Assembly (NCBI GenBank): GCA_964410645.1
Contig: CAYPHV010000002.1
Location: forward strand, 1 to 64,000
DNA length: 64,000 nt
Reading direction: 5' to 3'
Source of the DNA: JALTBU01 sp964410645
Lineage (GTDB): Bacteria > Campylobacterota > Campylobacteria > Campylobacterales > Nautiliaceae
Positions within the stretch are counted from its first letter, which is position 1, and each line of letters starts with the position of its first letter. Below are positions 9,835 through 18,572 of the stretch, piece after piece. Both the position numbers and the translations under genes were made by a program. The notes under the pieces were generated by a model, which was not told the origin of the DNA, did no database searches, and saw only the letters and a program-made list of their open reading frames with translations.

Positions 9835-9920
9835 TGGTGCCGGCGGTGGGACTTGAACCCACATGAGCTAGGCTCACCGGATTTTGAGTCCGGCGCGTCT
9901 ACCAGTTCCGCCACGCCGGC
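9835..9920 (-). tRNA. tRNA-Leu (anticodon CAA)
   Basis: Read on the minus strand, the acceptor arms GCCGGCG (9920-9914) and CGCCGGC (9845-9839) pair perfectly, followed by discriminator A (9838) and an encoded CCA (9837-9835). The anticodon arm CCGGA-CTCAAAA-TCCGG gives anticodon CAA, reading UUG. A long variable arm (GAGCCTAGCTC) and the TPsiC loop GGTTCAAGTCC are present, as expected for a class II leucine tRNA. It lies 47 bases downstream of the HU gene on the same strand and may share its transcript. Confidence 0.97.
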
Positions 9921-9967
9921 AGAAAAGAGAATAAAATTATAATCTATTCCCTTTTAAAAATCAAGGC

Positions 9968-10243
9968 TTAAGAATTAACTAATTCTTTTAATTTTTTACC
10001 AACTTTGAATTTAACTGCTTTAGTTTCTGGAATTTGAATTTCTTTTCCTGTTCCGGGCACTCTTGCAATTCTTGGAGCTCTTGTAACTGTTTCGAAATTT
10101 CCAAATCCGATAAAACTAACTTTTTTCCCATTTTTTAAGGCTTCTTCAATTGCTTCAATTGTTGTGCCTATTACTTCATTTACATCTTTTTTGCTAAGAG
10201 AGGTTTTTTGGGCGACAACTGTTACTAAATCTGATTTTTTCAT
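9968..10243 (-). CDS. hup: HU-family DNA-binding protein
   Basis: A 91-residue histone-like protein that binds and bends DNA as a dimer. The N-terminal two-helix body (MKKSDLVTVVAQKTSLSKKD) is followed by the diagnostic GFGNFETVTRAPRIARVPGTG arm region (about 48-68), whose proline at the tip intercalates between bases. A very good ribosome site (AAAGGAGG) stands before the ATG, in keeping with an abundant protein. It is transcribed toward tRNA-Leu and away from the CoA-binding protein gene at 10347. HU and IHF differ little, but no separate alpha/beta signature is evident, so HU is the safer call. Confidence 0.95.
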   Translation of the reverse strand: MKKSDLVTVVAQKTSLSKKDVNEVIGTTIEAIEEALKNGKKVSFIGFGNFETVTRAPRIARVPGTGKEIQIPETKAVKFKVGKKLKELVNS

Positions 10244-10346
10244 TTTTCCTCCTTTATTTAAATTTCAAAAAATTTTACTCTTTTTTTTATTGAAAAATCA
10301 AGGGTTTTGCGAAAATTTGATATAATTTTGTCAAAAAAGGCAAAGA

Positions 10347-10793
10347 ATGCAGGCTTGTAAGCTTCCAAATGCTCAAAAAGCGGATCGAAAAATATGTAAA
10401 ATTCTCAAATCATCTAAAGTAATAGTAATTGTGGGGCTTTCTCCAAAGCCGCACAGAGATTCTCATTTGGTGGCTAAATATTTACAGGAAAAAGGTTATA
10501 AAATAATACCTGTTTATCCGAGAGAGGAAAAAATTCTTGGTGAAAAAGTTTACAGGAGTTTGGAGGAAATCAATTTTGATGTTGATATTGTCGATATTTT
10601 TAGAAAAAGTGACGATACTCCTCCTATTGTAAAAAAAGCCGTAAAACTTTCAGGTATCAAGTGTATTTTTTTGCAAGAGGGTATTGAAAATAAACACTCA
10701 AAAGAAATTGCAAATAATGCGGATATTTTTTATGTAGAGAATAGATGTATTATGGTGGAACATATGAGATGTAAAAAAGAAGGATTATTATGA
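10347..10793 (+). CDS. CoA-binding domain protein (YccU type)
   Basis: A 148-residue protein consisting of one Rossmann-like CoA-binding domain, as in the N-terminal part of succinyl-CoA synthetase alpha. Visible features are the nucleotide-binding strand and loop VIVIVGLSPKPHRDSHLVAKYL (split here by the P-loop-like turn), the YPREEKILGEKVYRSL segment, and the C-terminal CIMVEHMR motif common in YccU proteins. The biological role of this family is not established. It overlaps ilvA by four bases (ATGA), so the two are translated together. A TATAAT box lies 20 bases before the start. Confidence 0.85.
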   Translation: MQACKLPNAQKADRKICKILKSSKVIVIVGLSPKPHRDSHLVAKYLQEKGYKIIPVYPREEKILGEKVYRSLEEINFDVDIVDIFRKSDDTPPIVKKAVKLSGIKCIFLQEGIENKHSKEIANNADIFYVENRCIMVEHMRCKKEGLL

Positions 10794-11998
10794 TTAAAAT
10801 AGAAAAAATTAAAAAAGCGCAGGAAAGAATAGAGAACATTATTTATAAAACGCCTTTTCCTTATGCGCCTAAACTTTCTCAAGAGGTCGGGAATGAAATA
10901 TATTTAAAAAAAGAAAATCTGCAAACTACAGGTTCTTTTAAGCTTAGGGGCGCTTTTAATAAAATAGCTTCGTTGCCGGAAGAAAAAAGAAAAAAAGGTG
11001 TTATTGCGGCCAGTGCGGGAAATCACGCCCAGGGTGTGGCTTTCAGTGCCAATTATTTCAATATTCCGTCGATTATTGTTATGCCGGAAGCCACTCCTTT
11101 AACAAAAGTAAGCGGTGTTAAAGAATATGGAGGCGAAGTAATTCTTGCAGGAAACAATTACGATGAGGCGTATGAAAATGCTGTTAATCTGGCAAAAGAA
11201 AAGGGACTTGAGTTTATTCACCCTTTTGCCGATGAAGAAGTAATGGCGGGGCAGGGGACAATAGCTCTTGAAATGCTCAAAGAAATTCCAGATTTGGAAT
11301 ATATAATTGTTCCGGTAGGAGGAGGAGGACTTATCAGTGGAATAGCCAGTGCGGCAAAGCAGATAAACCCTCATATAAAAATAATAGGTGTTACAGCCGT
11401 AGGAGCTCCTGCTATGAGGCTTAGTTTCCTTAGCGGTTCCGTTCAGGACAGTTCTTATGTAAAAACAATAGCGGACGGTATAGCGGTCAGAGACACTTCA
11501 CCTGTTACTTATAAAATCATAAAAGAAGTGGTTGATGATATTGTGGAAGTTGATGATGAAGAAATTGCGAATGCTATTCTTTTTTTAATGGAAAGACAGA
11601 AAGTTGTCGTTGAAGGTGCCGGAGCTGTCGGTGTTGCCGCTCTTTTGCATCATAAAATAAAATTTGGATCTCCAAAAAAAGTGGGAGTGGTAATAAGTGG
11701 TGGAAATATTGATGTGACTATGGTTAGTTTAATTATTGAAAAAGGTTTATTAAAATCACATAGAAAAATGAAAACAGTTGTAACACTTCTTGACAAACCG
11801 GGGGCACTTATGAGTTTAACGGAGATTTTAAAAGAGCAAAAAGCCAATATTGTTTCAATCGGATATGATAGAACAAATTTAAATTTGGCAATAGGCGATG
11901 CCAATGTTTCAATAGCTCTTGAAACAAGAGGAATCGAACATCAGGAGGCAATAAAAAGAGCTTTGCATAAAAACGGATTTAGATTTGTAATAGAATAA
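10790..11998 (+). CDS. ilvA: Threonine ammonia-lyase (threonine dehydratase)
   Basis: PLP enzyme that deaminates threonine to 2-oxobutyrate, the entry to isoleucine synthesis. The 402 residues comprise a catalytic domain with the PLP lysine in TTGSFKLRGAF (near residue 49), the asparagine of SAGNHAQGVAF, the glycine-rich phosphate loop PVGGGGLISG (about 176-185), and a single C-terminal ACT domain (about 325-402). The short form with one ACT-like domain is the TdcB/IlvA2-like type found in many anaerobes. Acetolactate synthase (ilvBN), which uses the product, lies at 50.9 kb. The catabolic alternative cannot be excluded from sequence. Confidence 0.92.
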   Translation: MIKIEKIKKAQERIENIIYKTPFPYAPKLSQEVGNEIYLKKENLQTTGSFKLRGAFNKIASLPEEKRKKGVIAASAGNHAQGVAFSANYFNIPSIIVMPEATPLTKVSGVKEYGGEVILAGNNYDEAYENAVNLAKEKGLEFIHPFADEEVMAGQGTIALEMLKEIPDLEYIIVPVGGGGLISGIASAAKQINPHIKIIGVTAVGAPAMRLSFLSGSVQDSSYVKTIADGIAVRDTSPVTYKIIKEVVDDIVEVDDEEIANAILFLMERQKVVVEGAGAVGVAALLHHKIKFGSPKKVGVVISGGNIDVTMVSLIIEKGLLKSHRKMKTVVTLLDKPGALMSLTEILKEQKANIVSIGYDRTNLNLAIGDANVSIALETRGIEHQEAIKRALHKNGFRFVIE

Positions 11999-12041
11999 GA
12001 CAAAAAATGAATATGAAAAACAGTAAAAAAAGGAGAAATTA

Positions 12042-13457
12042 ATGAGTAAATATGAAGTTGTGATAGGTCTTGAAGTTCATGTTCAGCTTAACACAAAAAC
12101 AAAAATTTTTTGCAGTTGTTCCACTAGTTTTGGAGATGAACCGAATACTCATACATGTCCGGTATGTCTGGGACTTCCCGGGGCTTTGCCTGTTATGAAT
12201 AAAGAAGCTGTAAAAAAGGCTGTAATGCTTGGGAAGGCGCTAAACGCTACAATTAATAAAAAAAGTACGTTTGAAAGAAAAAATTATTTTTATCCCGATT
12301 TGCCAAAAGGTTATCAAATAACCCAATTTGTTGTGCCTATAATTGAACATGGTGAAATAATTTTGGATAATGGTAAAAAAATAAGAGTAACAAGAGCACA
12401 TTTGGAAGAAGACGCCGGTAAAAATATTCATGAAACAGATTTTTCCAAGGTTGATTTAAACAGAGCCGGAACGCCTCTTATTGAAGTGGTAAGCGAACCT
12501 GACATGAGAAGTTCCGATGAAGCCGTCGAATATCTAAAGAAACTGCATTCAATAGTAAAATATTTGAATATCAGCGATGCCAATATGCAAGAAGGTTCGT
12601 TCAGATGTGATGCAAATGTGTCTATCAGACCAAGGGGACAGAAAGAATTTGGGACAAGAGTGGAAAATAAAAATATAAATTCATTTAAATTTGTAAAGCA
12701 GGCTATTGAATACGAAATTGAAAGACAGACAGAGGCTTATGAATATGGCGAATATAAAAAAGAAGTAGTTCAGGAAACAAGGCTGTTTGATCATAAAACA
12801 GGTGAGACAAGAAGTATGCGGGGAAAAGAAGAATCAGCTGATTACAGATATTTTCCTGAGCCTGATTTACTGCCTCTTGAAGTGCCAGAAGAATTTTTTG
12901 ATATTCAAATTCCCGAACTTCCTAATGAAAAAAAAGAAAGATATATTAATGAATATGGTTTAAAAGAATATGATGCCGGTGTTTTAACAAGTGAGCCTTG
13001 TCTGGCTAAATTTTTTGAAGAAATGATTGAAACCGGTGTTGAACCTAACGCTGCAAACAGATGGCTTGCGATAGAATTATTGGGAAGACTAAACAAAACA
13101 GGTCAAAATATAGAAAATTCTCCTGTAAGCGCTAAAAAGTTGGCCTTTATTGCTATCAGAGAAAAAGAGTCTGTAATAAGCGGGGCAGGCGGTAAAAAAG
13201 TTCTTGATTTGTTGATGGAAAAAGATATGGAAGTTGACGAAGCGATTGAAAAGTTGGGTCTAAAACAGGTAAGCGACGAAAACTCAATTGAAAAAATAGT
13301 TGATGAAGTGTTAAATGCAAATGAAAATAAAGTTGCAGAGTATAAAGGAGGTAAAGAAAAACTTTTTGGCTTTTTTGTAGGACAGGTTATGAAAGCAAGC
13401 AGAGGCAAGGCTAATCCTCAGGTTGTTAATCAAATTTTAAAAGAAAAACTTAGTTGA
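12042..13457 (+). CDS. gatB: Asp-tRNA(Asn)/Glu-tRNA(Gln) amidotransferase subunit B
   Basis: tRNA-binding and kinase-like subunit of GatCAB, which amidates mischarged Glu-tRNA(Gln) or Asp-tRNA(Asn). It opens with the family signature YEVVIGLEVHVQLNTKTKIF, followed by zinc-ligand cysteines in FCSCSTSF and CPVCLGLPG. The N-terminal catalytic cradle occupies about 1-290, and the C-terminal YqeY-like helical tail about 325-471 contains GRLNK and the final GKANPQVV motif. Length 471 is normal. gatA and gatC are not in the window. The stop overlaps the TTG candidate start of the K+ channel gene by four bases. Confidence 0.96.
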   Translation: MSKYEVVIGLEVHVQLNTKTKIFCSCSTSFGDEPNTHTCPVCLGLPGALPVMNKEAVKKAVMLGKALNATINKKSTFERKNYFYPDLPKGYQITQFVVPIIEHGEIILDNGKKIRVTRAHLEEDAGKNIHETDFSKVDLNRAGTPLIEVVSEPDMRSSDEAVEYLKKLHSIVKYLNISDANMQEGSFRCDANVSIRPRGQKEFGTRVENKNINSFKFVKQAIEYEIERQTEAYEYGEYKKEVVQETRLFDHKTGETRSMRGKEESADYRYFPEPDLLPLEVPEEFFDIQIPELPNEKKERYINEYGLKEYDAGVLTSEPCLAKFFEEMIETGVEPNAANRWLAIELLGRLNKTGQNIENSPVSAKKLAFIAIREKESVISGAGGKKVLDLLMEKDMEVDEAIEKLGLKQVSDENSIEKIVDEVLNANENKVAEYKGGKEKLFGFFVGQVMKASRGKANPQVVNQILKEKLS

Positions 13458-15058
13458 TTAAAACTCACACTCTTTCAGGGGCAATTGTAAAACTTTTAGT
13501 TGCTTTTGCCTTTTATCTTGATTCAAATCAAAAATATAAAAAAATTAAACATATTTTTTGGCGTACAATGAATGACGATACTTTTAAATATAAAAGATAT
13601 TTTGATATATTTATGTTTACTTTAATTTTAATAAGTGTAACTATATTTTTGTATGATATAAAACATGAATCGCATCCTTTTTTTGAAGATTTTGATTGTT
13701 ATTTTGTAACGGGAGTTTTTTTAATCGAATATATTATCAGAGTTTGGGTTTATAATGATATTCATAAAATTATTATTCAAGAATATGAAGATTCTACATT
13801 TGTAAGCAGAAAATATCGATTATTAGCAGTATTAAAAGACATTTTCCTTAAAAAGTGGGAATATGTTAAAACCCCTTTTGCAATTATCGATTTGTTGGCT
13901 ATACTTCCCGGATACAGGCCTCTTAGAATATTTAGAATTTTCGTTATTTTTAGATTATTTAAACTATTAAGATATACAAAAAGCTTAAATTTATTTATTG
14001 AGGTATTGGCGAATAAAAAATTTGAACTTTTAATTTTATTAATTTTATTGTCTTTTGTAACATTTATAGGAGGCGTCGTTATTTATGTTTTTGAATCAAA
14101 TGTAAACCCTAAAGTGGACAATTTATTTGACGCAATATATTGGGCATTAATAACGGTTAGCACAGTAGGATACGGGGATATCACTCCTGTTACACCTCAG
14201 GGCAAAATATTGACAATGTTTTTAATTGTTATAGGTATCGGTTTTATTTCTTTTACCACGTCTATTATCGCATCGGCGTTTACCGAAAGAATAGAACAGC
14301 TAAAATCAAGAAGAGTTGTAAGAGAACTAAACGCTATGAACAATGTTTATTTGATATGCGGTTTTTCAAATGAGGCGGAAGTTTTAGCTGAAAGATTTAA
14401 AAAAGAAAATCAGGATTTTATAGTTATAGATATAGATGAAAGCAAAATTAATAAAGCCATTGGCAAAAATTATATTGCAATGCACGGAGATATTACAGAT
14501 AAAGAATTTTTAAAACAAATTAATTTTGAAAATATTTCAAAGATTTTTGTATTGACGAATAACGATATTTCAAATGCTTTTATAATTTTAAGTATAAGAA
14601 GTTTTATTGATAAAGATATTATTGCTTTGGCAAATGATGAAAGAAATATTCCAAAATTTCAAAAAGCCGGGGCAAAATATATTGTAGTTCCGACCACCGC
14701 AACATCGCTTTTAATAGCAGAGTATATTGGTCATCCGATTACATTTAAAATTATAGATGCAATATTGAATGAGAAGAAAAATGCAATAATAGATGAAATT
14801 GCAGTAATCAAAAATTCTATTTTAGACGGGAAATTAATAGGAGAAATAAATTTTGACAAATATAAATTAATTCTTTTCGGAGTTTTAAAACAAAAATCAT
14901 ATGTACTTTTTAATGAAACATTTAAATTGGAGGATAATTTTTTTTATTTTAATCCGCCTTTTGATTTAAGGTTGGAAGAGGGTGATATTATTGTTATAAT
15001 GGGATATAGTGTAAGCGTTAATTATTTTAAATATTTAGTGGAAAGAAGCAGTATATGA
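13454..15058 (+). CDS. Voltage-sensor-type potassium channel with RCK domain
   Basis: Integral membrane K+ channel of up to 534 residues. Hydrophobic segments S1 (about 49-70) and S2 (about 78-98) are followed by an S4-like helix with regularly spaced arginines and lysines (RIFRIFVIFRLFKLLRY, about 160-176), a pore loop with the selectivity filter TVGYGD near residue 237, and S6 (about 252-275). A cytoplasmic TrkA-N/RCK domain (about 295-430) and a TrkA-C-like tail complete it. The listed start is a TTG overlapping gatB; an in-frame ATG at 13568 (residue 39) is an equally plausible start. It overlaps the next RCK gene by four bases. Confidence 0.88.
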   Translation: MIKTHTLSGAIVKLLVAFAFYLDSNQKYKKIKHIFWRTMNDDTFKYKRYFDIFMFTLILISVTIFLYDIKHESHPFFEDFDCYFVTGVFLIEYIIRVWVYNDIHKIIIQEYEDSTFVSRKYRLLAVLKDIFLKKWEYVKTPFAIIDLLAILPGYRPLRIFRIFVIFRLFKLLRYTKSLNLFIEVLANKKFELLILLILLSFVTFIGGVVIYVFESNVNPKVDNLFDAIYWALITVSTVGYGDITPVTPQGKILTMFLIVIGIGFISFTTSIIASAFTERIEQLKSRRVVRELNAMNNVYLICGFSNEAEVLAERFKKENQDFIVIDIDESKINKAIGKNYIAMHGDITDKEFLKQINFENISKIFVLTNNDISNAFIILSIRSFIDKDIIALANDERNIPKFQKAGAKYIVVPTTATSLLIAEYIGHPITFKIIDAILNEKKNAIIDEIAVIKNSILDGKLIGEINFDKYKLILFGVLKQKSYVLFNETFKLEDNFFYFNPPFDLRLEEGDIIVIMGYSVSVNYFKYLVERSSI

Positions 15059-15747
15059 AAATTATTCTTTTTGGATTTGACGATTTCGGAGAGAAAATAG
15101 CCGCTTCTGTGGGAAAAAAAGACGTTAATATCGTTGTATTTGACGATGATGAAGAAAAAAGGGCAAAAGACAAATTGTATGACGTAATAAAATTAAGAGA
15201 AATAGACGATGATGAAATAAAAAAATTAGAAAATTTTGACCTGCTGGTTGCCGTATTAAGAGACGAAGACAAAAATCTTTTTTTGTGTTTGACTTTAAAA
15301 AATATTTTTCCAGATAAAAAAGTAATAGCCAAGGTTTCTGAAAAGGGCAATGAGTATAAATATCGTTTGGCGGGTGTTGATAAAATTATAAATCCTTATG
15401 ATGTTACAGCCAACAGGATTATGACAATACTTAAAAGACCTCTAACACTGAAAATTATCGAAGAAATGATTTTTAAAGACAATCAGCTTTCTTTTGTAGA
15501 AATAAAAATTCCTGGAAAATCATTTTTAGAAGGAAAATGTATAAAAGATATATATAAGGAAATATCCAATAATTATAATATTTTAATAGTTGCTATTGTA
15601 GATAGAAGTATAAATGAGAATGTTCAGTTTCTTACAAAAGGTCTTAATCATATATTAAACAAAGATGATATTTTGGTTGTTGTGGGTGATGTTTTTGAGA
15701 TAGAGCAGTTTAAGGAAGATTTGGAACTTTTTAAGGAGCATAAATGA
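15055..15747 (+). CDS. TrkA-type NAD-binding potassium transport regulator
   Basis: Soluble 230-residue protein with an N-terminal Rossmann-type TrkA-N domain (about 1-130, starting KIILFGFDDFGEKIA) and a C-terminal TrkA-C domain (about 140-225). Such proteins gate K+ channels or Trk/Ktr transporters in response to nucleotides. It begins with ATGA overlapping the upstream channel gene and ends with ATGA overlapping gpsA. The likeliest partner is the channel encoded immediately before it, which has its own RCK domain, so this one may form a mixed gating ring. That pairing is inferred from gene order. No TrkH or KtrB gene is in the window. Confidence 0.82.
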   Translation: MKIILFGFDDFGEKIAASVGKKDVNIVVFDDDEEKRAKDKLYDVIKLREIDDDEIKKLENFDLLVAVLRDEDKNLFLCLTLKNIFPDKKVIAKVSEKGNEYKYRLAGVDKIINPYDVTANRIMTILKRPLTLKIIEEMIFKDNQLSFVEIKIPGKSFLEGKCIKDIYKEISNNYNILIVAIVDRSINENVQFLTKGLNHILNKDDILVVVGDVFEIEQFKEDLELFKEHK

Positions 15748-16631
15748 TCGGTATAATAGGAGCAGGTGCGTGGGGAAGTGCCCTTTTTCATACTTTGAGT
15801 ATTAAAAATGACGTAATAATTACTTCAAGACGAAAAAGAAATATAAATAAATTTACAACTTTTAATAAAATTTTTGAAAGTGAATATATAATTATTGTAA
15901 TTGCCGCTCAGGAGATAAGCGGTTTTCTAAAAAAATATAATAAAAATTTGAAGAATAAAAAAATTTTGGTGGCGAGTAAAGGAATTGACAGTGACGCATG
16001 TAAATTTTTAAACGAATTGTTTGAACAATATACAGATAATAAAAATCTGGCTTTTCTTTCGGGGCCGTCATTTGCAAAAGAAGTAGAACAGGATAAACCG
16101 ACAGCCCTTGTAATAGCTTCTGAAAATTTGGTATTGGCAAAAGAATTTAGTAATTTTTTTCCTGAATTTATTAAAACTTATGTAAGCCGTGATGTAATAG
16201 GTATAGAAATAGCCGGTGCATATAAAAATGTTATAGCAATAGCCGCAGGTATTTGCGAAGGGCTTAATTTGGGAAAAAATGCAAGAGCTGCCCTGATCAG
16301 CAGAGGGCTTGTAGAGATGGATAGATTTGCTGAGTATTTTGGGGCTAAAAAAGATACGTTTTTAGGGGTTGCGGGAGCCGGAGATTTATTTTTAACTGCG
16401 AATTCGACAATGAGCAGAAATTTTAGAGTCGGACTTAATTTGGCAAAAGGCAAATTACTGGGCGATATTTTGAACGAACTCGGAGAGGTTGCCGAAGGCG
16501 TTTATACAGCTAAAGCAATAAAAAAAATAGCCAGTGAAAAAAGTATCTATACACCCATTGCCAGTGAAGTTTATAAAATATTATATGAAAAAAAGAAAGT
16601 TAGAGAAAGCTTAAGAGATTTGCTTTCTTAA
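15744..16631 (+). CDS. gpsA: NAD(P)H-dependent glycerol-3-phosphate dehydrogenase
   Basis: Reduces dihydroxyacetone phosphate to sn-glycerol 3-phosphate for phospholipid synthesis. The 295-residue sequence begins with the dinucleotide-binding motif IGIIGAGAWGSAL, includes SGPSFAKEV near residue 110, the catalytic lysine in AGAYKNVIAIAAGI (about 152-165) and the C-terminal substrate motif GDLFLTANSTMSRNFRVG. It is somewhat shorter than the usual 330 residues, mainly in the N-terminal domain, as in Campylobacter. It closes the gatB-channel-TrkA-gpsA run, in which each gene overlaps the next by four bases. Confidence 0.94.
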   Translation: MIGIIGAGAWGSALFHTLSIKNDVIITSRRKRNINKFTTFNKIFESEYIIIVIAAQEISGFLKKYNKNLKNKKILVASKGIDSDACKFLNELFEQYTDNKNLAFLSGPSFAKEVEQDKPTALVIASENLVLAKEFSNFFPEFIKTYVSRDVIGIEIAGAYKNVIAIAAGICEGLNLGKNARAALISRGLVEMDRFAEYFGAKKDTFLGVAGAGDLFLTANSTMSRNFRVGLNLAKGKLLGDILNELGEVAEGVYTAKAIKKIASEKSIYTPIASEVYKILYEKKKVRESLRDLLS

Positions 16632-16633
16632 GT

Positions 16634-16735
16634 TTATTTGAGAGGAGAGTTTTTGATTGCATTATATGGCAAACATAAAATTGCTCCGGCTGCTATAACA
16701 CATAATAATAAAGCTATAAATCCGCTAAAACCCAT
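16634..16735 (-). CDS. 33-residue membrane peptide
   Basis: A short minus-strand frame encodes 33 residues starting MGFSGFIALLLCVIAAG, with one continuous hydrophobic stretch (about residues 3-24, containing two cysteines) and a short polar tail ending in lysine. A near-perfect ribosome site (AAAAAAGGAG) lies six bases before the ATG. The frame ends two bases from the gpsA stop on the opposite strand. No family is recognised. The strong ribosome site and the clean transmembrane profile argue for a real small protein, but an accidental frame in AT-rich DNA cannot be excluded. Confidence 0.55.
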   Translation of the reverse strand: MGFSGFIALLLCVIAAGAILCLPYNAIKNSPLK

Positions 16736-16820
16736 TTTATCTCCTTTTTTGTTTTATTAATTATAGCAAAATTATAAATAAAATAATACTTTTTTGATAA
16801 AATTTGTAAAAAGTATAAAT

Positions 16821-17522
16821 ATGAGACTTGATGAATATCTGGTTATTAAAAATTTAGTTGAGAGTAGAAACAAAGCAAAAGAATTAATAAAAAAAAGCAG
16901 TGTTAAAGTAAACGGAAAAATTATAAATAAACCGTCTTTTAACGTTGAAAACGCAGATATTGAAATATTACAACAAATTTATGTATCCCGTGCAGCTTGG
17001 AAACTTAAAAATTATTTGGAAAAATATAATATAAATTTTAATAAAAAAAAGTTGATTGATGTAGGCAGTTCGACGGGCGGATTTAGTGAAGTTTCATTGC
17101 AAAAAGGAGCTAAAAGTATTACGTGTGTGGATGTGGGAAGCAACCAGCTTCACAAAAGTTTAAGAAATGATAAAAGAATAAAGGTTTTTGAAAATACAGA
17201 TATTAAAGATTTTCAGTCAAAAGAAAAATTTGATATATTGCTAAGTGATGTAAGTTTTATTTCGCTTCTCAAAATTTTTGATAAATTAAATATGCTTTCA
17301 GACGAAATGATTTTGCTTTTTAAACCGCAGTTTGAAGTGGGTATTGAGGCAAAAAGGAATAAAAAAGGTGTTGTTACTGATAAAAAAGCCATTATAATTG
17401 CAAAAGAAAGATTTGAAAAAGAAATTAAAAAATACGGTTTCAAAATCATCAAAAATGAAGAGAGTTCAATAAAAGGTAAAGAAGGAAATACTGAATATAT
17501 ATATCATATCCAAAGGAAATAA
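16821..17522 (+). CDS. tlyA: TlyA-family rRNA (cytidine-2'-O)-methyltransferase
   Basis: 233 residues from the ATG at 16821: an N-terminal S4 RNA-binding domain (about 1-60, MRLDEYLV...SRNKAKELI) and a FtsJ-like SAM-dependent methyltransferase domain with the SAM motif LIDVGSSTGGFSEV near residue 75. TlyA enzymes 2'-O-methylate 16S and/or 23S rRNA and influence capreomycin sensitivity. An upstream in-frame TTG at 16794 would add nine residues, but it overlaps the likely -10 box (TAAAAT, 16798-16803), and S4 proteins of this family start at MRLD, so the ATG is preferred. ispG starts at the base after its stop. Confidence 0.92.
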   Translation: MRLDEYLVIKNLVESRNKAKELIKKSSVKVNGKIINKPSFNVENADIEILQQIYVSRAAWKLKNYLEKYNINFNKKKLIDVGSSTGGFSEVSLQKGAKSITCVDVGSNQLHKSLRNDKRIKVFENTDIKDFQSKEKFDILLSDVSFISLLKIFDKLNMLSDEMILLFKPQFEVGIEAKRNKKGVVTDKKAIIIAKERFEKEIKKYGFKIIKNEESSIKGKEGNTEYIYHIQRK

Positions 17523-18572
17523 ATGAAAAGATGCAAAACAAGAAAAATAAAAGTAGGAAATGTGGAAATAGGAGGAGACGCACCCGTTAGTGTTCAATCA
17601 ATGACTTTTTCGAAAACAAAAGATATAAATTCAACTCTTGATCAAATCAACAGACTATATGCCGTAGGGGCCGATATTGTAAGAGTTGCCGTTTTGGATG
17701 AGGAAGACGCAAATGCTTTAAAAGCAATAAAAGAAAAATCTCCTTTGCCGATTATTGCCGATATACATTTTAATTATAAATTGGGAATTAAAGCTGCCGA
17801 ATATGCGGATGCCCTGAGAATCAATCCGGGAAATATCGGAGGAAAAGAGAGAGTTAGGGAAATAGTAAAAGCCTGCAGGGAAAGAAATCTGCCTATAAGG
17901 ATAGGGGTTAATGCCGGAAGTTTGGAAAAAGATTTAGAAAATAAATACGGGCAGACTCCAAAAGCTATGGTTGAAAGCGCCCTTTGGCATATTAAATTTT
18001 TAGAGGATTTGGATTTTACTGATATAAAAGTCTCTCTTAAAGCCAGTGATGTAGTAAGAACAGTTAAAGCTTACAGAATGTTAAGACCCCTTGTGGATTA
18101 TCCGTTTCATTTAGGAGTTACGGAGGCCGGAACAAAATTCCATGCCACAATAAAAAGCGCAGAAGCGTTTGGAGCACTTTTGCTTGATGGAATAGGTGAC
18201 ACCCTCAGAGTTTCAATAACAGGAGAACTTGAAGAAGAAATAAGAGTGGGAAAAGCAATTCTTAAAGATTTGGGATTGATAAAAGAAGGTGTAAATATAG
18301 TTTCCTGTCCGACATGCGGAAGAATCGAAGTTGATTTGCCTCCTATTGTAAAAGCTGTGGAAGAAGCCACAAAAGACATAAAAAAACCTCTTAATTTATC
18401 GATTATGGGATGTGTTGTAAACGGGATAGGTGAAGCAAAAGAAGCCGATGTAGCTATGGCCTGCGGTAAAGGATACGGACTTATTATTAAAAAAGGCAAA
18501 GTAATAGGGAAATATCCTGAAAATGAACTACTTGATAAATTTTTGGAAGAGGTTAGAAAGGAAAGCAAATAA
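17523..18572 (+). CDS. ispG: 4-hydroxy-3-methylbut-2-enyl diphosphate synthase (GcpE)
   Basis: Fe-S enzyme of the MEP isoprenoid pathway that converts methylerythritol cyclodiphosphate to HMBPP using ferredoxin or flavodoxin electrons. The 349-residue protein has the TIM-barrel N-terminal part (VQSMTFSKTKDIN near residue 24) and three cluster cysteines: C262 and C265 in CPTCGRIEVDL and one near 297 in MGCVVNGIGEA. It begins immediately after tlyA and overlaps the next gene by one base. The partner enzyme Dxs is encoded at 7.5 kb. Confidence 0.96.
   Translation: MKRCKTRKIKVGNVEIGGDAPVSVQSMTFSKTKDINSTLDQINRLYAVGADIVRVAVLDEEDANALKAIKEKSPLPIIADIHFNYKLGIKAAEYADALRINPGNIGGKERVREIVKACRERNLPIRIGVNAGSLEKDLENKYGQTPKAMVESALWHIKFLEDLDFTDIKVSLKASDVVRTVKAYRMLRPLVDYPFHLGVTEAGTKFHATIKSAEAFGALLLDGIGDTLRVSITGELEEEIRVGKAILKDLGLIKEGVNIVSCPTCGRIEVDLPPIVKAVEEATKDIKKPLNLSIMGCVVNGIGEAKEADVAMACGKGYGLIIKKGKVIGKYPENELLDKFLEEVRKESK

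Noticed and set aside
9835..9920. tRNA-Leu as an integration site
   Set aside because: No integrase gene, no repeated 3' tRNA fragment nearby and no change in base composition.
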